A stretch of DNA of 64,000 nt, from contig CBDICS010000081.1 of NCBI GenBank assembly GCA_965277415.1, positions 83,695-147,694 of the forward strand, in the 5' to 3' direction. This document shows positions 9,805 to 18,869 of this stretch, piece by piece. The stretch's first letter is position 1. Each line of letters starts with the position of its first letter. The DNA comes from JAHDHW01 sp965277415 (GTDB lineage Bacteria > Bacteroidota > Bacteroidia > Chitinophagales > Saprospiraceae). The translations under genes and the position numbers were made by a program. Below the pieces are notes generated by a model. The model saw nothing but the letters and a program-made list of their open reading frames with translations, was not told the DNA's origin and searched no databases.

Positions 9805-11039
9805 TGAAAAACTTCTTTTATAAAATTAATGATTTTTGTAGTAGCGCCTTGATTTTTTTGAATATAAGCAAGTGCTATAGTAGCGCTTTTATTATAAAAA
9901 GTATCCTCTTGTAATTGATTGACAATATGTTGAAAGTCTGTACTAGATTTAATTGAAAAACCAGCTCCTTGTTCAATTAGAGAATTGGCTTCTTCAAATT
10001 TCTGATATCGTGGACCAAAAATAAGCGGTAATCCAAAGGCTGCCGGTTCGAGTATATTATGCAAACCTTTTCCGAAAGCGCCACCAATATAAGCGAGTTT
10101 TCCATATTGATAAATAGCCGAAAGTTTTCCAATATTGTCTATGATCAACAAATCATAATCTCTCAGTTGATTATTGGCCGCTTCGGAATAGCGTATAGAA
10201 GTAAGTTGAAATTGGTTTTCTATGGATTTAATTCGAGCTATACTAATATCATGAGAAGCAATTATATAACGATATTTTTGAGGATGGGCATTGATATAAG
10301 GACTAATAATGGCCTCATCTTCGGGCCAAGTACTACCAAAAATAAATACTGGTCGATTGTCAATAAATTGTTCGACAATAGTATCTCGTTTTTTCTCCGC
10401 AGCAATTTTTATTACCCGATCTATTCGACTATCCCCGGCAATTGAAGTATTTGAAATGCCATGTTGATGTAGGACTTCCTCAGAACTTTTATTTTGTACA
10501 AAAATATGATCTATCTTTTTAAGAACTGGTTTGAAAAATCGACCAAAAAATTTGAAATAGAATTGATCTTTTCGAAATAAAGCAGATATTAATAAGATAG
10601 GTGTTTTTATTTTTTGAAGCTCATTTAAATAATGATACCAAAGGTCGTACTTTATAAAAATAGCTAATTGAGGATTGACAGTTTTTATAAACTGTTGTGC
10701 GTGGCGCTTCGAGTCCATTGGCAGGTAACAAATATGATCTGCCAGGGCATAATTCTTTCGAATTTCATATCCAGAAGGAGAAAAGAAACTCAATAAGATT
10801 TTGTACTGAGGAAATACTTTTTTTAATTGCTCAATGATTGGACGACCTTGCTCAAATTCGCCTAAAGAGGCGGTATGTATCCAGATGATTTTGTCAGTAT
10901 CCTGAAATCCAAGATGCTCTAAGTCTTCAAAAACCGTTTTTCGACCATCTATCCATAGTTTTGCCTTATTAGAAAAGAAAGCAGCAATATGAATAGCAAT
11001 TACATAAAACTGAAGTGCAAGATTATAAAGCAATAGCAT
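9801..11039 (-). CDS. waaA: 3-deoxy-D-manno-octulosonic acid (Kdo) transferase
   Basis: 412 aa, normal for WaaA/KdtA (GT30). The N-terminus is a hydrophobic membrane anchor (LLLYNLALQFYVIAIHIAAFF). The catalytic signature WIHTASLGEFEQGRP places the conserved Glu at about residue 61. SFFSPSGYE, YLPMDS and IKYDLWYHYL are also typical, and the C-terminal GT-B half shows YIGGAFGKGLHNILEP and GPRYQKFEEA. It transfers Kdo from CMP-Kdo to lipid A on the cytoplasmic side of the inner membrane. It is the first gene of a minus-strand operon continuing with the methyltransferase, peptidase and heptose kinase. Confidence 0.93.
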   Translation of the reverse strand: MLLLYNLALQFYVIAIHIAAFFSNKAKLWIDGRKTVFEDLEHLGFQDTDKIIWIHTASLGEFEQGRPIIEQLKKVFPQYKILLSFFSPSGYEIRKNYALADHICYLPMDSKRHAQQFIKTVNPQLAIFIKYDLWYHYLNELQKIKTPILLISALFRKDQFYFKFFGRFFKPVLKKIDHIFVQNKSSEEVLHQHGISNTSIAGDSRIDRVIKIAAEKKRDTIVEQFIDNRPVFIFGSTWPEDEAIISPYINAHPQKYRYIIASHDISIARIKSIENQFQLTSIRYSEAANNQLRDYDLLIIDNIGKLSAIYQYGKLAYIGGAFGKGLHNILEPAAFGLPLIFGPRYQKFEEANSLIEQGAGFSIKSSTDFQHIVNQLQEDTFYNKSATIALAYIQKNQGATTKIINFIKEVFQ

Positions 11040-11209
11040 ATCGCAAATGTAGGAAAATTATCAAGATGAAATTAAATCCGTCTAATAACTTAGTTATCTA
11101 ATCGTTCAATTAAAACGAAAATAGATGTCAAGATTTTGTAGGGATATTAAACGCAGCGTTTCCCAAGCGAAGCGATCACTAAGCCACCAGTTTAGAAGGA
11201 GCGATAATC

Positions 11210-11959
11210 TCAATAATATATTTCGTCTCCCTTCTCCCCAAGAAAGAAAGGAAGAATCCAACCTACCTTAAATCCAGCTAATACATCAAAACGATTGCTT
11301 TCATCAGCTGACATGGTATCGTAATTATAACTTCTCCGACTTCGAGTAAAAGCTTCAGTAAATTCAAAACCTGCATAACAATTAATCAGGCGATTTCTAG
11401 ACATATGGTGATATCCTATGAATTGTTTAATCGCAAGTCCATTACTCAATCGGTCAAAACCTTTTTTATATTCTCCAGCCAAAATGGGTACGAAAGATTC
11501 GGGATCATCTTGTATCCTGATTTTGTGTTGTAAGAGTCCCACACCCAATTCTACTTTAATTCCAGATCTTTTGTTCTTTTTTAAAATGGGAAAAAGTCGT
11601 CCTATAGAACCTCCAAAATAAAAGCCCCTTTCACGTAAGGCAAATTGTGATTGACTTCCATTATTACCAATAATGAGGCTATCTATATCTCTAAGTGCAA
11701 AAAGCGGATCTTCCTTAACTACTCTTCCAAATATAAAGAATCCTTCAAGGCTAATGGACCAATTGGATTCAAGAAGATATTCCATTTTTATACCTAATCC
11801 AGTACTAGAACCAAAACGATCCTTTAAATCTGCCCCTGTCGTCTGAAATCCATATTCAAAACCCACATTTAATACCGGGACTTCATTACTTCGTTCTATT
11901 TGACCAATTGTCAAAATAGGAAGTGACATTAATAAAAAGCACAAAAAAACGTTTTTCAT
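11210..11959 (-). CDS. Putative outer-membrane beta-barrel protein
   Basis: The start is taken at ATG 11959, giving a clear signal peptide (MKNVFLCFLLMSLPILTIGQ). A longer frame to 12016 adds a non-signal extension and is less likely. The mature part (about 230 aa) alternates short glycine-rich and aromatic strands (LNVGFEYGF, NWSISLEGFFIFG, FYFGGSIGRLFP, CYAGFEF) typical of small outer-membrane barrels. The C-terminus ends in tyrosines, as many such proteins do. It lies 170 bases upstream of waaA on the same strand, so a cell-envelope role is reasonable. No named family is recognised. Confidence 0.65.
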   Translation of the reverse strand: MKNVFLCFLLMSLPILTIGQIERSNEVPVLNVGFEYGFQTTGADLKDRFGSSTGLGIKMEYLLESNWSISLEGFFIFGRVVKEDPLFALRDIDSLIIGNNGSQSQFALRERGFYFGGSIGRLFPILKKNKRSGIKVELGVGLLQHKIRIQDDPESFVPILAGEYKKGFDRLSNGLAIKQFIGYHHMSRNRLINCYAGFEFTEAFTRSRRSYNYDTMSADESNRFDVLAGFKVGWILPFFLGEKGDEIYY

Positions 11960-12406
11960 AAGTATATTTTTAAATTTCCTTATCCCATTAACGCAAAGAA
12001 CGAGATAAACGGCCACTTTGACAAATACTTAAGGTAGTAAAAGTCAGGTTTGTATAGAACTTGTTCGAAGTATAATCTTTACCTTCGTAGCTACATTGGA
12101 GGTATTTGCACTTTTGAAACTAAAACCCATATTTATTGCTACTCAACTTGATACTTTTGATATAAATAAGCGTCTTATTGATTGAGGATTATTGAAAAAA
12201 AATGGATCATCTCTTAGCTCATCAAAAAATGGTAGTTTTCATTTAGAGCAACTTAATAGAGATTCTAACGTATTAATACCCATAGAAACTTAGCCATGTT
12301 ACGCACCTTTATGATCAATTTACCTTAAGGTTGCAAGAAATATTATAAACCCTTTGCGAAGTACAAGAATAGCTTCCATTTATATTTATACTGAAAAAAT
12401 ATTAAG
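11960..12406. other. Divergent intergenic region, no gene seen
   Basis: About 447 bases separate the minus-strand outer-membrane protein from the plus-strand UDP-xylose synthase. No coding frame, RNA gene or strong hairpin is evident. It must hold both promoters, but no good -7/-33 pair stands out. Short AT-rich stretches before 12407 lack a classical Shine-Dalgarno, as is common in Bacteroidota. Confidence 0.5.
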
Positions 12407-13360
12407 ATGAAAAGAATTTTAATTACCGGTGCTGCCGGATTTCTAGGATCACACCTTTGTGATCGTTTTATTAAAGAAGGATACCATGTAATCGGAATGG
12501 ACAACCTGATTACTGGAGATATGAATAACATTGAACATCTTTTCCCATTAAAAGAATTCGAATTTCATCACCATGATGTTTCTAATTTTGTACATGTAGC
12601 AGGGGAATTAGATTATATACTACATTTTGCTTCTCCAGCAAGTCCGATTGATTATTTACAGATGCCAATTCAGACGATGAAAGTGGGCGCTCTGGGAACA
12701 CATAATCTATTAGGTCTGGCAAAAGAGAAAAAAGCAAGAATGTTGATTGCTTCGACTTCAGAAGTATATGGTGATCCACTTATTCACCCTCAGGTAGAAG
12801 AATACTGGGGTAATGTGAACCCTATAGGTCCTCGTGGTGTATACGATGAAGCAAAAAGGTTTCAGGAAGCGATAACGATGGCTTACCACAATTATCATGG
12901 CCTAGAAACGCGAATTATCAGAATATTTAATACTTATGGCCCTCGAATGCGTGTCAATGATGGTCGGGTATTACCCGCATTCTTTTCACAAGCTATTAGA
13001 GGCGAAGGATTGACCGTTTTTGGTGACGGATCACAAACACGTTCTTTTTGCTATGTAGATGATTTGGTTGAAGGTATCTACAAACTATTGCATAGTGATT
13101 ATCATTTGCCAGTCAATATTGGGAATCCAGCAGAGGTAACGATTAAGGAATTTGGAGAAGAGGTATTAGAACTTGTTGGCAATCCAAAAGCAAAATTAAT
13201 TTATAAAGAATTGCCTGAAGATGATCCTAAAAAACGTAGACCGAATATAAGTAAAGCCAAAGAAATATTGGGCTGGGAACCGAAAGTCACTAGAGCCGAA
13301 GGTCTTAAAAGAACTTTTGAATACTTTAAAGAAGTAGTGAAAGTAGATCAACTCGCATAG
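12407..13360 (+). CDS. uxs: UDP-glucuronate decarboxylase (UDP-xylose synthase)
   Basis: This extended short-chain dehydrogenase/reductase has 317 aa. The NAD-binding motif GAAGFLG is at residues 8-14, with the Ser/Thr region STSEVYGDP at 116-124 and catalytic Tyr146/Lys150 in VYDEAK. The segments HPQVEEYWGNVNPIGPRG and RIFNTYGPRMRVNDGRV mark UDP-xylose synthase rather than epimerases. It converts UDP-glucuronate to UDP-xylose in the cytoplasm for polysaccharide or LPS glycan synthesis. It lies 161 bases upstream of rmlB on the same strand, so the two may be co-transcribed for nucleotide-sugar supply. Confidence 0.92.
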   Translation: MKRILITGAAGFLGSHLCDRFIKEGYHVIGMDNLITGDMNNIEHLFPLKEFEFHHHDVSNFVHVAGELDYILHFASPASPIDYLQMPIQTMKVGALGTHNLLGLAKEKKARMLIASTSEVYGDPLIHPQVEEYWGNVNPIGPRGVYDEAKRFQEAITMAYHNYHGLETRIIRIFNTYGPRMRVNDGRVLPAFFSQAIRGEGLTVFGDGSQTRSFCYVDDLVEGIYKLLHSDYHLPVNIGNPAEVTIKEFGEEVLELVGNPKAKLIYKELPEDDPKKRRPNISKAKEILGWEPKVTRAEGLKRTFEYFKEVVKVDQLA

Positions 13361-13375
13361 AGAATCAGAAGGACA

Positions 13376-13490
13376 GAGTAGTCAGGTAAGTCAGAGAGGT
13401 CAAAGTATTCAAAGGTCTTCTACATTCCTGACCACCTGACCACCTGACCACTCTGACTACCCTGACCACTCTGACTTTCTGACCACCTAA
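13376..13490. repeat. Degenerate short repeats (CTGACCAC-type) between uxs and rmlB
   Basis: The gap holds repeated units of CTGACCACC / CTGACCACTCTGACT. Partly inverted copies (AGTCAGGTAAGTCAGAGAGGTCA) lie on its left side, so the region can fold back on itself. It appears non-coding. This kind of low-complexity spacer could vary in length between strains. Confidence 0.6.
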
Positions 13491-13521
13491 AAAACATATC
13501 CCTAATATCATAAATATAAAA

Positions 13522-14574
13522 ATGAAACAGACAATACTAATAACTGGCGGTGCAGGATTTATTGGATCGCATTTGGTTCGATTGTTAGTCAATAAATATC
13601 CAGATTATCATATTGTAAATCTAGACTTATTAACTTATGCTGGTAATTTGGAAAACCTAAAAGATATAGAACAAAAACCGAATTATACCTTCATAAAAGG
13701 AGATATAGTAGATGGTGATTTTTTAGATCGACTTTTTGAACAGTATAATTTTGATGGCGTCATTCATTTAGCTGCGGAATCTCATGTAGATCGATCTATT
13801 GAGGATCCGATTGCATTCATTAAAACCAATATTCTTGGGACGATGAATTTGCTAAATGCAGCGCGTCATAATTGGTCAAGTTTTGAAGGTAAACGCTTCT
13901 ATCATGTTTCGACTGATGAGGTGTATGGGACACTAGGAGAAACAGGGTTGTTTACAGAAGAGACTTCCTATGACCCTCGATCCCCATACTCTGCTTCCAA
14001 AGCAAGCTCAGATCATTTGGTAAGGGCTTTCTACCATACTTATAATATGCCTATTGTCATTTCGAATTGTTCGAATAATTATGGCCCTTATCAATTCCCT
14101 GAAAAACTATTACCACTTTTTATTAATAATATAAAAAATAATAAACCATTGCCGGTTTATGGTGATGGTAAATATACCCGAGATTGGTTGTGGGTAGGAG
14201 ATCATGCTACTGCCATAGATTTAATCTATGAAAAAGGTAGGATAGGAGAGACGTACAATATTGGAGGTAATAATGAATGGAAGAATATTGATCTCATTAA
14301 CGATCTCTGCGATGTAATGGATGACTTATTAGGTCGAGAAGAAGGATCTTCTAAAGAATTGATCACTTATGTGAAAGATCGTGCTGGGCATGATCGTCGA
14401 TATGCGATAGACGCTTCAAAACTTATGAATGAACTAGGATGGGAACCAACGGTATTTGCTAAAGAAGGCTTGAGAAAAACAGCCGAATGGTATCTAGCCA
14501 ATGAAGGATGGATGAATAATGTAACCAGTGGAGATTATCAAAGGTACTATGAATCAATGTACGCTGAAAGATAA
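13522..14574 (+). CDS. rmlB: dTDP-glucose 4,6-dehydratase
   Basis: 350 aa, full length for RmlB. The NAD motif GGAGFIG is at 9-15 and HLAAESHVDRSI is the family signature. The catalytic Thr-Asp-Glu is in VSTDEVYG (131-133), with Tyr156/Lys160 in SPYSASK and NCSNNYGPYQFPEKL following. It forms dTDP-4-keto-6-deoxyglucose from dTDP-glucose, the second step toward dTDP-rhamnose and related deoxysugars. The other rml genes are not in the window. It is followed by a strong hairpin before the convergent pgk. Confidence 0.95.
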   Translation: MKQTILITGGAGFIGSHLVRLLVNKYPDYHIVNLDLLTYAGNLENLKDIEQKPNYTFIKGDIVDGDFLDRLFEQYNFDGVIHLAAESHVDRSIEDPIAFIKTNILGTMNLLNAARHNWSSFEGKRFYHVSTDEVYGTLGETGLFTEETSYDPRSPYSASKASSDHLVRAFYHTYNMPIVISNCSNNYGPYQFPEKLLPLFINNIKNNKPLPVYGDGKYTRDWLWVGDHATAIDLIYEKGRIGETYNIGGNNEWKNIDLINDLCDVMDDLLGREEGSSKELITYVKDRAGHDRRYAIDASKLMNELGWEPTVFAKEGLRKTAEWYLANEGWMNNVTSGDYQRYYESMYAER

Positions 14575-14586
14575 GAGTTGAAATTC

Positions 14587-14631
14587 ATGAGGCTTATATA
14601 ATTTTAGCTTGCTAAACTATATAAGCCTCAT
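14587..14631. terminator. Hairpin terminator between rmlB and pgk
   Basis: A perfect 14-bp stem, ATGAGGCTTATATA paired with TATATAAGCCTCAT, lies between the convergent rmlB and pgk stops. There is no long T-run. It may serve both directions. Confidence 0.7.
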
Positions 14632-14649
14632 AACTATAAATTTTACGGC

Positions 14650-15849
14650 TTATTTTATCGCAGCAATACCAGGTAGCTCTTTTCCCTCAAGAAATTCCAG
14701 CATCGCTCCACCACCTGTCGAAACGTAACTCACTTTATCCGCTAATCCCATTTGATTTACAGCGGCAACAGAATCACCACCACCAACAAGAGAAAAAGCC
14801 CCCTTACTAGTCGCTTTGGCAACTGCTTTAGCAATTGTCATAGTTCCTTTGGCAAAGGGTTTCATTTCAAAGACACCCATTGGACCATTCCAAAGTAAGG
14901 TTTTTGATTTTAATACAACAGCTGTAAAATCTTTTTGGGCAGCCGTTCCAATATCCAAGCCCATCCAGCCTTTAGGAATTCGTTTACTATATTTATTTGC
15001 TTTATTTGCCTTTGCATCAAAATTGTCTGCTGTGGTAGAATCCTTGGGCAGAAATATTTTTACCCCTTTCTTCTCCGCTTTTGCTAATAATCGAAGCGCA
15101 AGTTTAAGCCGATCTTCTTCTACTAAAGAATTACCAACCTTGCCCCCCTGTGCTTTAAGAAAAGTGTAAGCCATGCCGCCGCCAATAAGAATATTATCAG
15201 CAAAATCGATCAATTTTTCCAATAAAAGGATTTTATCAGAAACCTTAGCACCTCCAATAATTGCAGTCAATGGTCGCTCAGGATTGTTCAATACTTTTTC
15301 AGCATTTTCAATTTCTTTTTGCATCAAAAAACCAAAAGACTTGGTACCTGCTTTAAAGAAAGAAGCTACAGTTGTTGTAGAGGCATGTGCCCGATGTGCT
15401 GTTCCAAAAGCGTCATTGACATAGAAATGTGCTAAGGCAGCAAGTTTTTTTGCAAAAGCTTCATCTCCTTTAGCCTCTTCTTTTTGAAAGCGTGTATTTT
15501 CCAAAATTAATACTTCACCCGATTTCAATGCTTTAGCCATTTTAGTCGCAGTTTTTCCAACGGTCTCCGGACAAAACTGTACTTTTTTTCTAAGCAATTT
15601 ACCTACATGTTTTACGACATGCTCAAGTGTAAATTTCTTTACATTGATAGTCCCATCTTCATTGAGTTTTTTTTGTGGACGCCCGAGATGAGACATTAGG
15701 ATAACGGATCCACCTCCTTTTAGAATATATTTAATTGTGGGTAAAGCAGCACGTATACGAGTGTCATCAGTAATTTTGTACTTCTCGTCAAGTGGTACAT
15801 TAAAGTCAACCCGAACAAGTGCTTTTTTTCCTTTAAAATTAAGATCCAT
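14650..15849 (-). CDS. pgk: Phosphoglycerate kinase
   Basis: 399 aa, standard length. It shows the N-terminal substrate motif RVDFNVPLDEKY with ILMSHLGRP, then LENTRFQKEE, NDAFGTAHRAHAS, the hinge GGAKVSDKILLLE, WNGPMGVFE, and the C-terminal nucleotide loop LVGGGDSVAAV. It catalyses ATP formation from 1,3-bisphosphoglycerate in glycolysis (cytoplasm). The gene lies downstream of gap on the same strand with a 184-base gap holding a repeated motif, so the two may share a transcript. Confidence 0.97.
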   Translation of the reverse strand: MDLNFKGKKALVRVDFNVPLDEKYKITDDTRIRAALPTIKYILKGGGSVILMSHLGRPQKKLNEDGTINVKKFTLEHVVKHVGKLLRKKVQFCPETVGKTATKMAKALKSGEVLILENTRFQKEEAKGDEAFAKKLAALAHFYVNDAFGTAHRAHASTTTVASFFKAGTKSFGFLMQKEIENAEKVLNNPERPLTAIIGGAKVSDKILLLEKLIDFADNILIGGGMAYTFLKAQGGKVGNSLVEEDRLKLALRLLAKAEKKGVKIFLPKDSTTADNFDAKANKANKYSKRIPKGWMGLDIGTAAQKDFTAVVLKSKTLLWNGPMGVFEMKPFAKGTMTIAKAVAKATSKGAFSLVGGGDSVAAVNQMGLADKVSYVSTGGGAMLEFLEGKELPGIAAIK

Positions 15850-15870
15850 ATTACTTTACTGCTTTCTGAA

Positions 15871-15962
15871 GTTGTTTTAAAATGGAGGTTGAGATTGATT
15901 GTAAATCATCTTTTTATTTTAAAACAACCTCTCTTATTATAAAAAGAAGTTGTTTTAAAAAT
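15871..15962. repeat. Triple GTTGTTTTAAAAT repeat between gap and pgk
   Basis: GTTGTTTTAAAAT occurs at 15871-15883 and, with one extra A, at 15949-15962. An inverted copy ATTTTAAAACAAC lies between them at 15916-15928. The inner pair makes a 13-bp stem that could stabilise or attenuate the gap-pgk transcript. No T-tract follows, so a standard terminator is unlikely. Confidence 0.6.
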
Positions 15963-16033
15963 AAAATTCTCTTTCGAATGGTTCTTCAATGACTATTGCC
16001 AATTCAGAACAACTATATTTCTAAATATCGGAT

Positions 16034-17065
16034 TTACTTTTTCTTAGCGCTTCCTTTTTTTACTGGTCCAAGGTTAGCTACTTTTCGGCACATATCTGCT
16101 AATCGAGCAGAATAACCAGCTTCATTATCATACCAGCTAACAACTTTAATCATTTTGCCTGCAACCTGAGTCAATTGGCTATCAAAGATAGAAGAGTGAG
16201 GATTTCCAACAATATCAGAAGAAACGAGAGGCACATCAGCATATTCTAAGACACCTTTTAATTTTCTTCGAGAAGCAACTTCGAATTTTTTGTTTACTTC
16301 TTCTACTGTGACCTCTTTATCAACTATTACATTTAATTCTACTAATGAACCTGTAATCACAGGAACTCGGATAGCCATTGCAAACATTTTACCTTTTACA
16401 CTTGGATATACTTTTCCTACCGCACTAGCAGCACCAGTCGTAGTTGGAACCATATTAAAAGCTGCCGCTCTAGCTCTACGAAGGTCACTATGAGGTGCAT
16501 CCTGAATTCTTTGATCAGATGTATAAGCATGAGTCGTTGTCATAGATGCTTGCTCAAAACCCCAGTTCTCATCGATTACTTTTACAAGAGGCGCTAGACA
16601 GTTTGTTGTACAAGATGCATTAGAAAAAATCTTATTAGAAGCATCTAGTTCACTATCATTAACACCAAGTACGATAGTCTGAATACCATCGTCTTTAGCA
16701 GGAGCAGAAATGACTACTTTTTTGGCACCAGCAGTAAGGTGCATCCCTGCTTTGTCCATTGTTCTAAAAAGACCAGTACATTCTAAGACAACATCAATTT
16801 TTAATTTCTTCCAAGGGAGTTGCGATGGATCACGTTGAGTCAATGCTACGATTTTCTTATTTCCTATTTGGATATATTTATCTGTTGCTACTACTTTAGC
16901 AGGATGTGTTCCTTGAGCAGAGTCATATTTAAATAGATGAGCTAGGGTATTATTATCTGTAAGGTCATTGATCGCAACGACTTCAACATCTTTGCTTTTA
17001 AGTAACTTTCGTAAAGTTAGTCTTCCGATTCGACCAAAACCATTAATTGCAATTCTTTTTGCCAT
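16034..17065 (-). CDS. gap: Glyceraldehyde-3-phosphate dehydrogenase, type I
   Basis: 343 aa. The Rossmann motif INGFGRIGR is at residues 7-15, with AINDLTD following; Asp34 suggests NAD preference. The catalytic loop SNASCTTNCLAP places Cys152, with His179 in TTTHAYTSDQ. It converts glyceraldehyde 3-phosphate to 1,3-bisphosphoglycerate. The C-terminus carries a lysine-rich tail (KKGSAKKK) beyond the usual end. It is the first gene of the gap-pgk pair, with a plausible Bacteroidota promoter 64 bases upstream. Confidence 0.97.
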   Translation of the reverse strand: MAKRIAINGFGRIGRLTLRKLLKSKDVEVVAINDLTDNNTLAHLFKYDSAQGTHPAKVVATDKYIQIGNKKIVALTQRDPSQLPWKKLKIDVVLECTGLFRTMDKAGMHLTAGAKKVVISAPAKDDGIQTIVLGVNDSELDASNKIFSNASCTTNCLAPLVKVIDENWGFEQASMTTTHAYTSDQRIQDAPHSDLRRARAAAFNMVPTTTGAASAVGKVYPSVKGKMFAMAIRVPVITGSLVELNVIVDKEVTVEEVNKKFEVASRRKLKGVLEYADVPLVSSDIVGNPHSSIFDSQLTQVAGKMIKVVSWYDNEAGYSARLADMCRKVANLGPVKKGSAKKK

Positions 17066-17128
17066 GTTAGGTAGAAATTATTGAGTTTTAAAATTTAGTT
17101 TAAATCTGTTCTTAATTAATAAAGCACA

Positions 17129-17136
17129 CAAACATA
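17129..17136 (-). promoter_or_regulatory. Candidate -7 element (TAnnTTTG type) of gap
   Basis: The minus strand reads TATGTTTG here, matching the Bacteroidota -7 consensus TAnnTTTG, 64 bases from the gap start codon. The -33 element is not clear, so the call is tentative. Confidence 0.4.
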
Positions 17137-17461
17137 TAAATTGTTGTTGAAATATAATACTTCATTAAATTAAGTTTTTATTAATACTTAGTGTAAAAGT
17201 AACAATAATTATTTGAATATACCAAATTTTTCACTATCACAAGCTCCAAACAGGATAGCATTCTATTATATTTAGAGCAATACAGAAGTATTTTATTCTA
17301 ATAATAATTTTTTTTAGAAAAAAGATGGCTCCATATTTCTTATTTACTAGAAAGGATGTATATTTGCCTTGCTTTTGGAAAAAAGGATGCTAAATGAAGC
17401 ATTTTTAAAGCAAAAAAATAGCTTCGGTTCACCCTGTTAACGAACTCGGGAAACCATTTAA

Positions 17462-17491
17462 GTGTGAGTTTTGGTTTACTAAGATTCACAC
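17462..17491 (+). other. Small hairpin directly upstream of tRNA-Glu
   Basis: GTGTGA pairs with TCACAC around an 18-base loop ending eight bases before the tRNA. A TATATTTG at 17359-17366 upstream matches the -7 consensus. This leader may be processed with the tRNA; no function is shown. Confidence 0.35.
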
Positions 17492-17498
17492 CTAAATT

Positions 17499-17570
17499 GG
17501 CCCGTTCGTCTAACGGTTAGGACGCCAGGTTTTCATCCTGGTAATAGGGGTTCGATTCCCCTACGGGCTG
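17499..17570 (+). tRNA. tRNA-Glu (anticodon TTC)
   Basis: The cloverleaf is visible. The acceptor arm GGCCCGT pairs with ACGGGCT (one G-U), and the anticodon stem CCAGG/CCTGG encloses loop TTTTCAT with anticodon TTC. The T-arm is GGGG-TTCGATT-CCCC, and the discriminator base is G. CCA is not encoded. The gene is followed by its own terminator. Confidence 0.96.
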
Positions 17571-17580
17571 CTTAGATAAG

Positions 17581-17618
17581 CCGTAATAGATTGCTAGTCA
17601 ATCTGTTGCGGTTTTTTT
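17581..17618 (+). terminator. Intrinsic terminator after tRNA-Glu
   Basis: CCGTAATAGATTG pairs with CAATCTGTTGCGG (two G-U pairs) around a five-base loop, followed by TTTTTTT. Confidence 0.9.
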
Positions 17619-17789
17619 ATGCAATAAGTTCAACCTTCCAAAATGAACGCAGCAATTCCCTAGATTTCTCCTGCCATCAAATCCATGACAATTTTCGATA
17701 TCCAAGAAATTTATTTTTAATCTTTCAAAAAACTAAAATAGACTTAGAAACTATTTTTACCTTGCTATTATCTTTAAACTTTACAGTCA

Positions 17790-18824
17790 ATGAGTTTTAA
17801 AAAAATTGGTATTGGTATCATCGGCACAGGCTCAATTGCTGGACATCATCTTAAAAGTGTTCAAGAATTAAATAATTGTGAAATCATTGCAATGGCCAGC
17901 TCGTCAGAAGAGAGGGCAGTAAAAGCCGCTGAAGTATTTGGTGTAAAAGTCTACAGTAGCTACAAAAAGCTATTAAAAAATAAAGCAATTGATGCCGTGA
18001 TTATTTGTACGCATAGTGGCAATCATTTAGAACCGACTCTGGCTGCTGCTAAAATGGGAAAGCATATACTAGTGGAAAAACCAATAGAAATAAGCGTTAA
18101 AAGAGCCAATAAAATGATTGCTGCATGTGAAAAAGCTGGGGTGAAATTAAGCGTGATTTTCCAAAACCGGTTTAGTTCCGATTATATAAAATTAAAAAGA
18201 GCGGTACTTGCAGGGCAATTAGGAAAATTGATATTAGGGAATGCATATATCAAATGGTTTCGGCCAACCAGTTATTATAAGTCAAGTAATTGGAAAGGAA
18301 CGATTAAAGGCGATGGAGGTGCCGCTTTAATCAATCAAGGTATTCACACTATTGATTTATTGCTTGATATCATGGGTGAAGTGGAAAGTGTCTTTGGCAA
18401 AGTCCGAACGGTAAAACATAAAATTGAAGGCGAAGATTTAGGCCTGGCTTTATTGACTTTTAAAAATGGAGCTTTAGGAACGATTGAAGGAAGTACGGCC
18501 ATCACGCCTGGCTATCCTGAACGATTAGAAATTTTTGGTACAAAAGGGAGTATCATTTTGGAGGCAGGAAAAATTATAGTGTGGGACATTATAGGTGAAG
18601 ATGCTAAGGATGCTATTTCAAAAAAAGAAAATAAGTCTGGTTCATCGGATCCAATGGCGATAAATTATGCTTTGCATAAAGCCCAAATTTCAGATTTTGT
18701 AAGGGCCATTAAAAAAGATAAAACACCTTTAGTGGATGGGCTAGAAGGCTTGAAATCTCTATCGCTCATAAAAGGGATTTATAAATCAGATAAGCGAGGA
18801 AAAGAAATAAGATTCAATCATTGA
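17790..18824 (+). CDS. Gfo/Idh/MocA family oxidoreductase
   Basis: 344 aa. The N-terminal NAD(P)-binding GIIGTGSIAGHH lies near residues 9-20. The family signature EKPIEIS follows (LVEKPIEISVKRANKMI), and the C-terminal alpha/beta domain carries GGAALINQGIHTIDLL, in which His is the likely catalytic residue. Members oxidise or reduce sugars and cyclitols. Its position as first gene of a cluster with SDR reductase, uxuA, uxaC and TRAP genes points to hexuronate or related sugar-acid metabolism. The exact substrate is not shown by sequence. A short hairpin overlaps its stop codon. Confidence 0.85.
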   Translation: MSFKKIGIGIIGTGSIAGHHLKSVQELNNCEIIAMASSSEERAVKAAEVFGVKVYSSYKKLLKNKAIDAVIICTHSGNHLEPTLAAAKMGKHILVEKPIEISVKRANKMIAACEKAGVKLSVIFQNRFSSDYIKLKRAVLAGQLGKLILGNAYIKWFRPTSYYKSSNWKGTIKGDGGAALINQGIHTIDLLLDIMGEVESVFGKVRTVKHKIEGEDLGLALLTFKNGALGTIEGSTAITPGYPERLEIFGTKGSIILEAGKIIVWDIIGEDAKDAISKKENKSGSSDPMAINYALHKAQISDFVRAIKKDKTPLVDGLEGLKSLSLIKGIYKSDKRGKEIRFNH

Positions 18825-18856
18825 CAATCTTAAGGATTGTATATCCTTTTTGTCAA
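18821..18856 (+). promoter_or_regulatory. Intercistronic hairpin between the dehydrogenase and SDR genes
   Basis: TTGACA and TGTCAA form an outer pair, with AAGGAT/ATCCTT inside. The right part (TGTATATCCT, then TTGTCAAAAAA) resembles a sequence at 27783-27818, so this may be a dispersed repeat acting as an mRNA processing or stability element. Confidence 0.4.
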
Positions 18857-18869
18857 AAAACATAAATTG